A stretch of 64,000 nucleotides of DNA from Echinicola marina (GTDB lineage: Bacteria > Bacteroidota > Bacteroidia > Cytophagales > Cyclobacteriaceae). The position numbers and the translations under genes were made by a program. How positions within the stretch are numbered: the first letter of the stretch is position 1; the number at the start of each line of letters is the position of its first letter. The notes below the pieces were generated by a model, which saw nothing but the letters and a program-made list of their open reading frames with translations, made no database searches and was not told where the DNA came from. Where the stretch lies: the NCBI RefSeq assembly GCF_020463795.1, contig NZ_CP080025.1:4709501-4773500 (forward strand), in the 5' to 3' direction. Positions 53,142 to 60,899 of this stretch are shown one piece after another.

Positions 53142-54323
53142 ATGAAAGAAGTTTATATCATCTCTGCGGTCAGAACTCCTTTAGGAAGTTTCGGAGGAAA
53201 GTTATCAGGATTGAGTGCGACAGAATTGGGTGCTCAGGCCATTAGAGGGGCACTAAAGGCAGCCCATATTGAAGCTGAGGTAGTACAGGAAGTCATCATG
53301 GGAAATGTTCTTTCCGCCAACTTGGGACAAGCCCCTGCACGACAGGCAGCCTTAGGTGCTGGCATCCATTATAATGTACCCTGTACTACGGTCAACAAAG
53401 TCTGTTCTTCAGGAATGAAATCCGTTATGTTTGCTGCACAATCCATCATGTGCGGTCAAAATGACATCATGGTTGCTGGAGGAATGGAAAGCATGTCCAA
53501 TGTCCCCTATTATATTCCCAAAGCACGTTTTGGATATAAATTTGGTAATGGTGAACTGATAGATGGTCTGGCAAAAGACGGTTTACATGAAGTCTATTAT
53601 GATTTCCCCATGGGCAATTGCGCTGAGAACACAGCCAAACACATGAATATCTCCCGAGAGGCACAAGACCAATACGCCATACAATCCTATCAGCGCGCTG
53701 CACAAGCTTGGGAAAAGGGTTATTTTAATGATGAAGTGATTGCTGTGGAAATGAAGGGAAGAAAGGGTGAAAGTATCATCATCGATGAAGATGAGGAGTT
53801 CAAAAATGTGATTTTCGAAAAAATCCCTGGCCTAAGGCCTGTTTTTGATAAAGAAGGTACGGTAACCGCAGCAAATGCATCAACCATGAATGATGGTGCC
53901 GCGGCGCTGGTATTGGTGAGTAAAGAGAAAGCTGAGGAGTTAGGACTACAGCCTATCGCCAAAATATTGGGATTTGCAGATGCCGCAAGAGATCCAATTT
54001 GGTTTACAACGGCCCCTGCCCTAGCCATTCCGAAAGCCATAGAAAATGCAGGTTTGAGCAGCGCTGACATTGACTATTATGAAATCAACGAGGCATTTTC
54101 CGCAGTAGCGCTGGCCAATCAACAGCAGTTGAACCTAAGTTCGGATCAGTTGAATGTATTTGGAGGTGCTGTGTCCTTAGGACATCCATTAGGTGCATCT
54201 GGAGCCAGAATTTTGGCTACCTTAAGTTCAGTATTGCAACATAAAAAAGGGAAAATTGGTGTAGCAGGCATCTGCAATGGTGGCGGTGGTGCTTCAGCCA
54301 TGGTCATTCAAAACCTTAGATAA
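53142..54323 (+). CDS. Acetyl-CoA C-acetyltransferase (thiolase)
   Basis: This 393-residue thiolase has the acyl-accepting C88 in KVCSSGMKSV, the family block GHPLGASGARI near 346, and the terminal catalytic Cys in GICNGGGGASAM near 378. It condenses two acetyl-CoA or, in reverse, cleaves acetoacetyl-CoA. Length and motifs fit the degradative/biosynthetic acetyl-CoA acetyltransferases (AtoB/PhaA type). It is 37 bases after the Bat-like genes; that may be coincidental co-directionality. Confidence 0.93.
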   Translation: MKEVYIISAVRTPLGSFGGKLSGLSATELGAQAIRGALKAAHIEAEVVQEVIMGNVLSANLGQAPARQAALGAGIHYNVPCTTVNKVCSSGMKSVMFAAQSIMCGQNDIMVAGGMESMSNVPYYIPKARFGYKFGNGELIDGLAKDGLHEVYYDFPMGNCAENTAKHMNISREAQDQYAIQSYQRAAQAWEKGYFNDEVIAVEMKGRKGESIIIDEDEEFKNVIFEKIPGLRPVFDKEGTVTAANASTMNDGAAALVLVSKEKAEELGLQPIAKILGFADAARDPIWFTTAPALAIPKAIENAGLSSADIDYYEINEAFSAVALANQQQLNLSSDQLNVFGGAVSLGHPLGASGARILATLSSVLQHKKGKIGVAGICNGGGGASAMVIQNLR

Positions 54324-54346
54324 AGTATCATCTTTCAAAATCCTCT

Positions 54347-55654
54347 ATGAATATTAAATTTCTTCCGGTCCTCATGCTACTCTTAGCCAATAGCAGCATA
54401 CTTTTTGGCCAAGAAGAGATTACTACTTATTATGATCTGGAAAAAAGCCAAATCAAGGAAGAGTATAGAATGGTGGATGGGCACATCACAGGTCCCTATA
54501 AACTATACTATGAAAATGGAGCCCTACAGACTTCCGGGCAATGGAAAGACGGAAAAAGAGAAGGCCTCTTTGTTTATTTTTCTCCAGAAAAAGGGGACAC
54601 TCTTAAAGTGGTCAATTTCAAAGATGACAAAAGAGAAGGAGAATCCTATTCCTATGATTTGGATGAAAACCTAATCCAAATAGCGCGTTTTGCTGCTGAT
54701 ATGCTTGAAGGAGAAATGAATACCTATTATCCTGATGGCTCCATAAAACAAAAAACAATCTTTTTTGCCAACAAACCTCACGGTCAGAGCATCCAATACT
54801 TCCCTTCTGGAGAGGTCATGAATATTGCCAACTATGATCATGGTGTCTTGGATGGTGTTTTCAAGACTTTCTATGAAAACGGTCAGCTTTCTTCTCTTGA
54901 GCATTATGAAGACGGTCAGTTAGAAGGGGAATTAGTCGCCTATTTTCCAAGTGGCAAATTAGAAGAAAAAGCCATATATAAAAGTGGCCAGCAAAACGGT
55001 GAATTCATCAGCTATTTTGAAAATGGAACCGTGGCCCAAAAAGGCCAATACAAAAATGGCAAACCGGAAGGCAAATTCCAGTCTTTCTATAATACTGGTA
55101 GTCTCAGGGAAGAAGCTGAATATAAAAATGGCATACCTTTCGGTCAGCAACGAATCAATTTCCCTTCAGGAAAAAAAGCTGAAACCATTGCTTATAATAA
55201 AGATGGCCAAAAAATATCACATGAGTTTTTTCATGAAAACGGAGCAGTCCACAAAATCATCAAGTTCAGCAATAAACTGCCAGAGGGAATAGTAAATGTA
55301 TATGATGATCAAGGGAATACCATAGAAATCATCCCCTATAAACAGGGCCAATGGGATGGCAGCTATAAGCGTTTTGACCAAAATGGACAGATATTATTAG
55401 AGCGAAATTTCAAGGCTGGTCTCAAACATGGCGAAGAAAAAGAATATTATCCTAATGGGAAACTAAAGTCCATAACCACTTTTGACCTTGATTGGCGGAT
55501 GGGACCGTATAAACATTATACAGAAAATGGCCTGCTTAAAGAAGAAGGCTCCTACTGGTACAACAAAAAATACCAAGAGTGGACATACTTTGACCAGGAT
55601 GGTGCTATCTTAAAGACGGAAATTTTCAATAAAGAAGGTAAATTAATCAAATAA
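54347..55654 (+). CDS. Exported MORN-variant (YwqK-type) repeat protein
   Basis: This 435-residue protein has a signal peptide (about 1-21, ending LFGQ). The rest is about 16 copies of a roughly 22-23-residue repeat with the core G-x-[FY]-x-x-[FY]-[FY]-x-[ND]-G (for example GVFKTFYENG, GELVAYFPSG, GEFISYFENG, GPYKHYTENG). This is the MORN_2/YwqK family. Databases often call such proteins antitoxins, but there is no toxin gene beside it and it is exported, so that label is doubtful. It probably forms an elongated beta-solenoid in the envelope. Function is unknown. Confidence 0.82.
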   Translation: MNIKFLPVLMLLLANSSILFGQEEITTYYDLEKSQIKEEYRMVDGHITGPYKLYYENGALQTSGQWKDGKREGLFVYFSPEKGDTLKVVNFKDDKREGESYSYDLDENLIQIARFAADMLEGEMNTYYPDGSIKQKTIFFANKPHGQSIQYFPSGEVMNIANYDHGVLDGVFKTFYENGQLSSLEHYEDGQLEGELVAYFPSGKLEEKAIYKSGQQNGEFISYFENGTVAQKGQYKNGKPEGKFQSFYNTGSLREEAEYKNGIPFGQQRINFPSGKKAETIAYNKDGQKISHEFFHENGAVHKIIKFSNKLPEGIVNVYDDQGNTIEIIPYKQGQWDGSYKRFDQNGQILLERNFKAGLKHGEEKEYYPNGKLKSITTFDLDWRMGPYKHYTENGLLKEEGSYWYNKKYQEWTYFDQDGAILKTEIFNKEGKLIK

Positions 55655-55692
55655 TTTTGGGGAGAAAGAAAGGTTAAAAACATGCTAACCCC

Positions 55693-55700
55693 TATTTTTG
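55693..55700 (+). promoter_or_regulatory. -7 promoter element (TATTTTTG) of purC
   Basis: This is an exact TAnnTTTG match 75 bases before the purC ATG. The more upstream in-frame TTG at 55698 lies inside it, which supports 55776 as the start. Confidence 0.45.
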
Positions 55701-55775
55701 TCCTTTAATATTTTATTGGTCGAACTAAGCCTCCTTTCTGGTTTTACCAGTTGGAAAAATAAAAACAGCATTGTC

Positions 55776-56711
55776 ATGAATACAGCAATAAAAGAAACCC
55801 AATTTGAATTCCCAGAACAGACTGGATTCTATAAGGGGAAAGTTAGGGATGTTTATATGTTTAAGGATAAGATTGCCGTAGTGGCATCAGACAGAATTTC
55901 TGCTTTTGATGTTGTGCTCCCCCTTCCTATTCCTTATAAAGGACAAGTTCTCAACCAGATAGCAGCCAAATTCCTAAAAGCTACTGCTGATATTGTACCC
56001 AATTGGGTAACTTCTACACCAGATCCCAATGTAACCATTGGCAAAAAATGTGAACCTTTCAAAGTAGAAATGGTTATAAGGGGATACTTAGCCGGCCATG
56101 CATGGCGTGAATATAGAGATGGAAAAAGGAGTATTTGTGGCGTAAGCTTGCCAGAAGGACTAAAAGAAAACGACAAACTTCCTGAACCTATCATTACCCC
56201 TACCACCAAGGCTGATGAAGGTCATGATGAAGATATCAGCAGAGAAGATATCTTGGCCAAAGGAATTGTAAGCGCTGAAGATTATAGCATTCTGGAAAAA
56301 TATACCCGGGCACTGTTCCTAAGAGGAACAGAAATGGCAGCCGAAATGGGATTGATCCTTGTAGATACCAAATATGAATTTGGGAAATACCATGGAGAAA
56401 TTTTATTAATTGATGAAGTACATACCCCTGATTCTTCCAGGTACTTCTATGCAGAAGGCTATGAGGCCAATCAAGAAGCCAACCTTGCCCAAAAGCAACT
56501 TTCTAAAGAATTTGTCAGACAATGGTTGATTTCCAATGGCTTCCAAGGCAAAGAGGGACAAAGTGTCCCTAATATGCCTAATAATATTGTAAATGATATT
56601 TCGGAGCGTTATATTGAGTTATATGAACAAATAACTGGTGAAACCTTTGTCAAGGCAGACAACAGTGATATGATGGATCGTATAAAAACCGCCATTGCAG
56701 AAAACATATAA
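55776..56711 (+). CDS. purC: Phosphoribosylaminoimidazole-succinocarboxamide synthase
   Basis: This 311-residue SAICAR synthase works in de novo purine synthesis. The sequence starts [27 protein letters not shown]; the glycine-rich YKGKVRDVY and [14 protein letters not shown] segments bind [19 protein letters not shown] and [11 protein letters not shown] follow as in the family. The length is that of the longer, eukaryote/Bacteroidota-type enzyme rather than the 240-residue E. coli form. The STAS gene begins 64 bases downstream. Confidence 0.95.
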   Translation: MNTAIKETQFEFPEQTGFYKGKVRDVYMFKDKIAVVASDRISAFDVVLPLPIPYKGQVLNQIAAKFLKATADIVPNWVTSTPDPNVTIGKKCEPFKVEMVIRGYLAGHAWREYRDGKRSICGVSLPEGLKENDKLPEPIITPTTKADEGHDEDISREDILAKGIVSAEDYSILEKYTRALFLRGTEMAAEMGLILVDTKYEFGKYHGEILLIDEVHTPDSSRYFYAEGYEANQEANLAQKQLSKEFVRQWLISNGFQGKEGQSVPNMPNNIVNDISERYIELYEQITGETFVKADNSDMMDRIKTAIAENI

Positions 56712-56775
56712 GCGAAGAAATACATAAAGTAATTAGGCCATTTTGACCAATGGCAAAATTTGTAAGTTAAATCAC

Positions 56776-57153
56776 ATGAAATACTCAGTAGATAAAAAAG
56801 AACAGTTTGTAGTTTTCACCCTATTAGAAGAAAAGCTTGACTCTCCCCTTTCCCCTGCATTAAAATCAGAACTATTAACTGTTCATGCAGAGGGATACCA
56901 CAATTTGGTCTTGGACATGAGTCAGGTCAAATATGCTGATTCGAGTGGGCTAAGTGCACTCCTTGTAGGACACAGGACATTTACAGAAGATGGAGGCATC
57001 TTCATCATCTCTGCTCCTCAGGATCATGTAAACAAACTTATTAAAATATCCATGCTAGATAAAGTACTTACCATTGTGGACTCTCAAGAAGAGGCTGCGG
57101 ATGCGATATTCATGCATGAAATCAACGGAAGTGAGGAAGAAGAGGGCAACTAA
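56776..57153 (+). CDS. STAS-domain protein (anti-sigma-factor antagonist-like)
   Basis: The protein has 125 residues from the ATG at 56776; a TTG at 56743 is in frame but less likely. It is a single STAS domain with the phosphorylatable serine in YADSSGLSALL (DSSG at 55-58), as in SpoIIAA. No partner kinase or sigma factor is adjacent. It ends with an acidic tail (NGSEEEEGN). The next gene, rnz, starts 2 bases after its stop, so the two are translationally coupled. Confidence 0.88.
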   Translation: MKYSVDKKEQFVVFTLLEEKLDSPLSPALKSELLTVHAEGYHNLVLDMSQVKYADSSGLSALLVGHRTFTEDGGIFIISAPQDHVNKLIKISMLDKVLTIVDSQEEAADAIFMHEINGSEEEEGN

Positions 57154-57155
57154 AT

Positions 57156-58070
57156 TTGGAATTCACAGTCACCATTTTAGGCGCCAATTCAGCTGTTCCT
57201 GCGCACGACAGGCATCAAACTTCCCAAGTAATCAACGTAGGCAATGACCTATTGATGATTGATTGCGGAGAAGCCACTCAAATACAGCTACAAAGATATA
57301 AGGTTAAGTCTTCTAAGATAAAACACATCTTTATATCACATTTACATGGAGATCATTACCTTGGATTGATGGGAGTGATCTCCACTTTTCATTTAAACAA
57401 GCGAAAAGCTCCGCTTACCATTTTCGGCCCCAAGGGACTGGATGACATCATTACCACGCAGTTAAGGTACGGCAATACCCATTTAAACTATCCGCTTAAG
57501 TTCATAGCTACTAATCCCGAGAACAAGGAGCTATTATTGGATGCCAAAAGGTATCAGGTATTTAGTTTTCCCCTTAAGCACCGTTTACCCTGTACCGGCT
57601 TTTATGTCATCGAAAAGGCAAGTCAGAGAAACCTAATCAAAAAACAGTTATTGGCCCACCCTATGAGTATAGAAGCCATTAACACCCTGAAAAATGGTAA
57701 GGACTTTAAGGACGAAAAAGGACAAATCATTTATAAAGTAGATAAATTTGCTTACCCGGCTCCTCCTTTGCGACGCTATGTCTTTTGCTCTGACACCATA
57801 TATGACCCGAGTTTAGTACCTTATATCCAAGAAGCTGACTTACTTTATCACGAAGCCACATTTATGGAGAACGAAGCCTACAGAGCAGCTCTCACCTACC
57901 ATAGTACAGCAAAGCAAGCGGCAACTATCGCAAAAGAAGCAGGTGTGAAGAAACTGCTTCTAGGCCATTACTCCACAAGATATCAGGACCTTGAACCTTT
58001 ATTAGATGAGGCAAAAGATCTATTTCCCTGTTCTGAACTAAGTATTGAAGGTGAAACTTATACTGTTTAA
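57156..58070 (+). CDS. rnz: Ribonuclease Z (TTG start)
   Basis: This 304-residue metallo-beta-lactamase-fold endonuclease processes tRNA 3' ends. The metal motif is SHLHGDH (H62, H64, D66, H67), and downstream ligands appear in FCSDTIYD (near 210) and LLGHYSTRY (near 269). The start codon is TTG, two bases after the STAS stop. No ATG lies near the conserved N-terminus (EFTVTILGANSAVP), so the TTG is required. Confidence 0.94.
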   Translation: MEFTVTILGANSAVPAHDRHQTSQVINVGNDLLMIDCGEATQIQLQRYKVKSSKIKHIFISHLHGDHYLGLMGVISTFHLNKRKAPLTIFGPKGLDDIITTQLRYGNTHLNYPLKFIATNPENKELLLDAKRYQVFSFPLKHRLPCTGFYVIEKASQRNLIKKQLLAHPMSIEAINTLKNGKDFKDEKGQIIYKVDKFAYPAPPLRRYVFCSDTIYDPSLVPYIQEADLLYHEATFMENEAYRAALTYHSTAKQAATIAKEAGVKKLLLGHYSTRYQDLEPLLDEAKDLFPCSELSIEGETYTV

Positions 58071-58076
58071 ATTAAA

Positions 58077-58880
58077 ATGGAAAAACAACTGGACTATTCT
58101 TTCCACAATAAAAAAACCAATCTTTTCATTATTCTAAGTGGCATCTTTCTCACCAATGCTATTTTAGCAGAGATTATCGGTGTAAAAATATTCTCTGCTG
58201 AATCGACTTTAGGCCTCAATCCTGCCAATATCAGTTTTTTCGGGGAATATATCCTTGATTTTAATTTAACAGCCGGAGCCCTGCTTTGGCCAGTAGTTTT
58301 TATCACGACAGATATCATCAATGAGTATTTCGGAAAAAAAGGCGTAAGAAAAATCAGCTTTCTGACCGCTGCCTTTGTTGCTTATATTTTCATAGCCATT
58401 TCAATTATTACTAATCTTCCCCCTGCACAATTTTGGTTGGATGTAAACAGCAGCACTCCAGATGGAGCTCCCTTTGATATAGATTATGCCTTCAACACCA
58501 TCTTCAGACAGGGTTTGGGTATCATTGTTGGAAGTTTAACAGCCTTCTTGTTGGGTCAGCTTATTGATGTTTTTGTATTTCAAAAATTAAGGAAAGTTAC
58601 CGGAGCAAAAATGATATGGCTCAGGGCAACGGGCTCCACCTTGGTCTCCCAGTTGATCGATTCCTTTGTGGTCTTAGGTATTGCATTCTATGTTTTTGGT
58701 AACTGGTCTATAGAGCAATTGATTGCTGTGGGCATCATCAATTATATTTACAAATTCACTGTGGCCATCATTCTTACACCATTACTATATCTTGCTCATG
58801 ATATCATCGACAAATATCTGGGCAAGGAGTCATCTGAAAGGATGATGGAGGAAGCAGCTTCCGACACTTCTTTTTTATAG
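58077..58880 (+). CDS. Queuosine precursor transporter (YhhQ/QPTR family)
   Basis: This 267-residue membrane protein has about seven hydrophobic segments. The family pattern is TNAILAEIIGVKIF near residue 26, LLWPVVFITTDIINEYFGKKGVRK near 65, and ATGSTLVSQLIDSFVVLGIAF near 183. It imports queuine or preQ0-type precursors for tRNA modification. It begins 6 bases after rnz, another tRNA gene, and probably shares its transcript. Confidence 0.92.
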   Translation: MEKQLDYSFHNKKTNLFIILSGIFLTNAILAEIIGVKIFSAESTLGLNPANISFFGEYILDFNLTAGALLWPVVFITTDIINEYFGKKGVRKISFLTAAFVAYIFIAISIITNLPPAQFWLDVNSSTPDGAPFDIDYAFNTIFRQGLGIIVGSLTAFLLGQLIDVFVFQKLRKVTGAKMIWLRATGSTLVSQLIDSFVVLGIAFYVFGNWSIEQLIAVGIINYIYKFTVAIILTPLLYLAHDIIDKYLGKESSERMMEEAASDTSFL

Positions 58881-58946
58881 TTCCTCTTATATTTAACCCG
58901 AAATATGCATTAGCTTATCTACGCCGCGGCGCACAAGTATTACGGA

Positions 58947-59089
58947 CTGAAAATGCTTTAAAATCAGATGCTTTGCTGCTGTTTTCGACTTTACCTAGCG
59001 GTAGACAGGTTCACCATCCGCCCTGCCTGAGCAGACAGGCACGGCGGATGCCTCAGTCTCCAAACAGCCTGATTTTCTTGCATTTTCAG
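58947..59089. repeat. Foldback element: nested imperfect inverted repeats
   Basis: Outer arms CTGAAAATGC-n3-AAAATCAG (58947-58967) and CTGATTTT-n3-GCATTTTCAG (59069-59089) pair at 18 of 21 positions. Inside, 59015-59029 and 59036-59050 form a 15-bp GC-rich stem with one mismatch (CATCCGCCCTGCCTG). The whole could fold as one long hairpin of about 140 nt. It is GC-rich in an AT-rich gap between two unrelated genes, like a dispersed palindromic repeat or MITE. No ORF in it looks real. Confidence 0.6.
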
Positions 59090-59122
59090 CCCTCACTACG
59101 ATTACTAATGTACAATCCGGGT

Positions 59123-60127
59123 TTAACTTGTAACCGCTTCCTCTTTATTTTTCTCCGCCAATTGCTGAGCTAGAATACTCCCCATCACAAGCTGTAGGGC
59201 GTGATAAAGCATTACAGGAAGTAAAATCACACCAAATGTCACTGGGTCTGGAAAAAGGACCTTTCCCATAGCGGCACCTTGAATAAGGGACTTCTTGGAT
59301 CCACAAAATAAAACGGTAATCTGATCTGCCCGATCAAAGCCCAACAGCTTGCCTATTCCAAACATGGTCAAAGCCATCACTGTGAAAAGTAATAGCATCA
59401 AAGCCCCTAAACCCAATAAAAAGCCCCAACTTTCCTCTTCAAACATCCCTTGCCCCACCGCTGCAGAAAAGGCAGAAAACACAATCATCAATATGATGGA
59501 TTGATCTATATATTTCAGTAATGTCCCATGCCTGTTGACCGCTTTTCCCAAGACCTTATGAAGGAGAAATCCTGCCACCACAGGGAATAATACCTGCAAA
59601 CTCAGCTGCCAAAATGTATCCAACAAATCAAAACTCATATGGCTTCCTTTCAGAAACAACTCCATCCATACCGGGGTGATAAAAATCCCCACAATACTGG
59701 ATATACTGGCATTGAATATCGCCGCAGGAATATTTCCTCCAGCAATGGAGACCATCACCACAGAAGCGGATACTGTAGAAGGCAATGCTGAAAGATAGAA
59801 GGCTCCAAGCCATATATTACTGTCTTCCTCTCCAAAAATGCTTTTGACTAAAAGTACGATCATCGGAAAGACCAAGAAAGTAGTGACCTGAATGAGCAGG
59901 TGGAGTTTCCAATTGGATAAACCCGACTTTAATTTTACAGGGTCCATTTTCACACCATAAAAGAAAAAGATAAAAGACACCCCATAATGGGTTATTTCTT
60001 TAAAAGGAATCACACTCTCTGGGCTTCCCCATTCTGGAAATAAATTCGCTAATAAAATCGTACCGATTAAGGCCAAAAAAAAGCCATTTAAGCCGGCCTT
60101 AACAATCACTTGTTTCAATTTGGTCAT
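59123..60127 (-). CDS. Bile acid:sodium symporter-like (SBF-like, PF13593) transporter
   Basis: This 334-residue integral membrane protein has about ten segments. Typical blocks are YGVSFIFFFYGVKMDP near 50, AFYLSALPSTVSASVVMVSIAGGN near 110 (the discontinuous helix), FNASISSIVGIFITPVWM near 138, and CGSKKSLIQGAAMGKVLFP near 280. SBF-like proteins couple Na+ or H+ to uptake of organic anions; the substrate is unknown. It is encoded 13 bases after the SpoU methyltransferase on the same strand. Confidence 0.88.
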   Translation of the reverse strand: MTKLKQVIVKAGLNGFFLALIGTILLANLFPEWGSPESVIPFKEITHYGVSFIFFFYGVKMDPVKLKSGLSNWKLHLLIQVTTFLVFPMIVLLVKSIFGEEDSNIWLGAFYLSALPSTVSASVVMVSIAGGNIPAAIFNASISSIVGIFITPVWMELFLKGSHMSFDLLDTFWQLSLQVLFPVVAGFLLHKVLGKAVNRHGTLLKYIDQSIILMIVFSAFSAAVGQGMFEEESWGFLLGLGALMLLLFTVMALTMFGIGKLLGFDRADQITVLFCGSKKSLIQGAAMGKVLFPDPVTFGVILLPVMLYHALQLVMGSILAQQLAEKNKEEAVTS

Positions 60128-60140
60128 CTATTAAATAGAA

Positions 60141-60884
60141 TTAAATCTTTCTTTTAAAATTATCACAAATCACGGCCGTAGCAATGGCTACATTCAAAGA
60201 CTCTGCACTACCGAACTTGGGAATAGTCAGTCTACCATCTACCAAGCCTTCCAATTCAGCTGAAATCCCTTTTGATTCATTGCCCATAAGGATGATGCCT
60301 TCCCCATTTAAAGGGGCCTGATGTATATTTTCTCCATCCAAAAACGCCCCATAAACTGTTTGATCTTGTTGGGACAAATAGGTCTTCAGTGAGGTATAAA
60401 AAAACTGAATCCGTGTAAAAGAGCCCATGCTGGCATGTAATACTTTTGGGTTATAAAAATCAGCAGTTTGCTCAGAAAAAACTAGCTTCTTGATCCCATA
60501 CCAATCGGCTATCCGGATAATGGTTCCCAAATTCCCCGGGTCACGGACATCGTCCAAAGCTATGGCCAATTCTCCTTCTTTTACCTCAAATGATTCATTT
60601 TCCTTGATCTTGGCCACTGCCAAGGCCTCATCATTGGTCTTGAAAGCACCTGCCGATTCAAGATTTTTAGAAGACACCAAAAAGCTTTGGCCAGAAAAGT
60701 CATCTACCAAATCAGTATGCTTTGCATAAAATTTTTCTGTATAAAGAAGTTGCTTAACTTCAAAATCAGATTGTAATAATTCCGTTACATTTTTGGCACC
60801 TTCGACAAAAAAAGCATTCTCTTGCTTACGGAATTTTTTCTGTTGTAAGGATTTAATAAACTTAAGCGTATTTTTGCTGATCAT
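60141..60884 (-). CDS. SpoU/TrmH-family RNA 2'-O-methyltransferase
   Basis: This 247-residue protein has an N-terminal L30e-like substrate-binding domain (1-95: KKFRKQENAFFVEGAKNVTELL) and the trefoil-knot SPOUT domain with the three SpoU motifs: LDDVRDPGNLGTIIRIADW near 107, ILMGNESKGIS near 196, and IPKFGSAESLNVAIATAV near 219. It methylates a ribose in rRNA or tRNA using SAM. The exact nucleotide (TrmH, RlmB or TsnR type) cannot be chosen. It is head-to-head with tamL with only 15 bases between the start codons. Confidence 0.92.
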   Translation of the reverse strand: MISKNTLKFIKSLQQKKFRKQENAFFVEGAKNVTELLQSDFEVKQLLYTEKFYAKHTDLVDDFSGQSFLVSSKNLESAGAFKTNDEALAVAKIKENESFEVKEGELAIALDDVRDPGNLGTIIRIADWYGIKKLVFSEQTADFYNPKVLHASMGSFTRIQFFYTSLKTYLSQQDQTVYGAFLDGENIHQAPLNGEGIILMGNESKGISAELEGLVDGRLTIPKFGSAESLNVAIATAVICDNFKRKI

Positions 60885-60899
60885 TAAGGTCGAAACATT

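Noticed and set aside
54347-55654. Toxin-antitoxin system
   Set aside because: The YwqK-type repeats invite the label antitoxin, but no toxin gene is adjacent and the protein has a signal peptide.
58973-59173. 66-codon plus-strand ORF
   Set aside because: It lies inside the foldback repeat and overlaps the 3' end of the SBF-like gene. The peptide is Pro/Arg/Gln-rich as expected from repeat DNA and has no family likeness.
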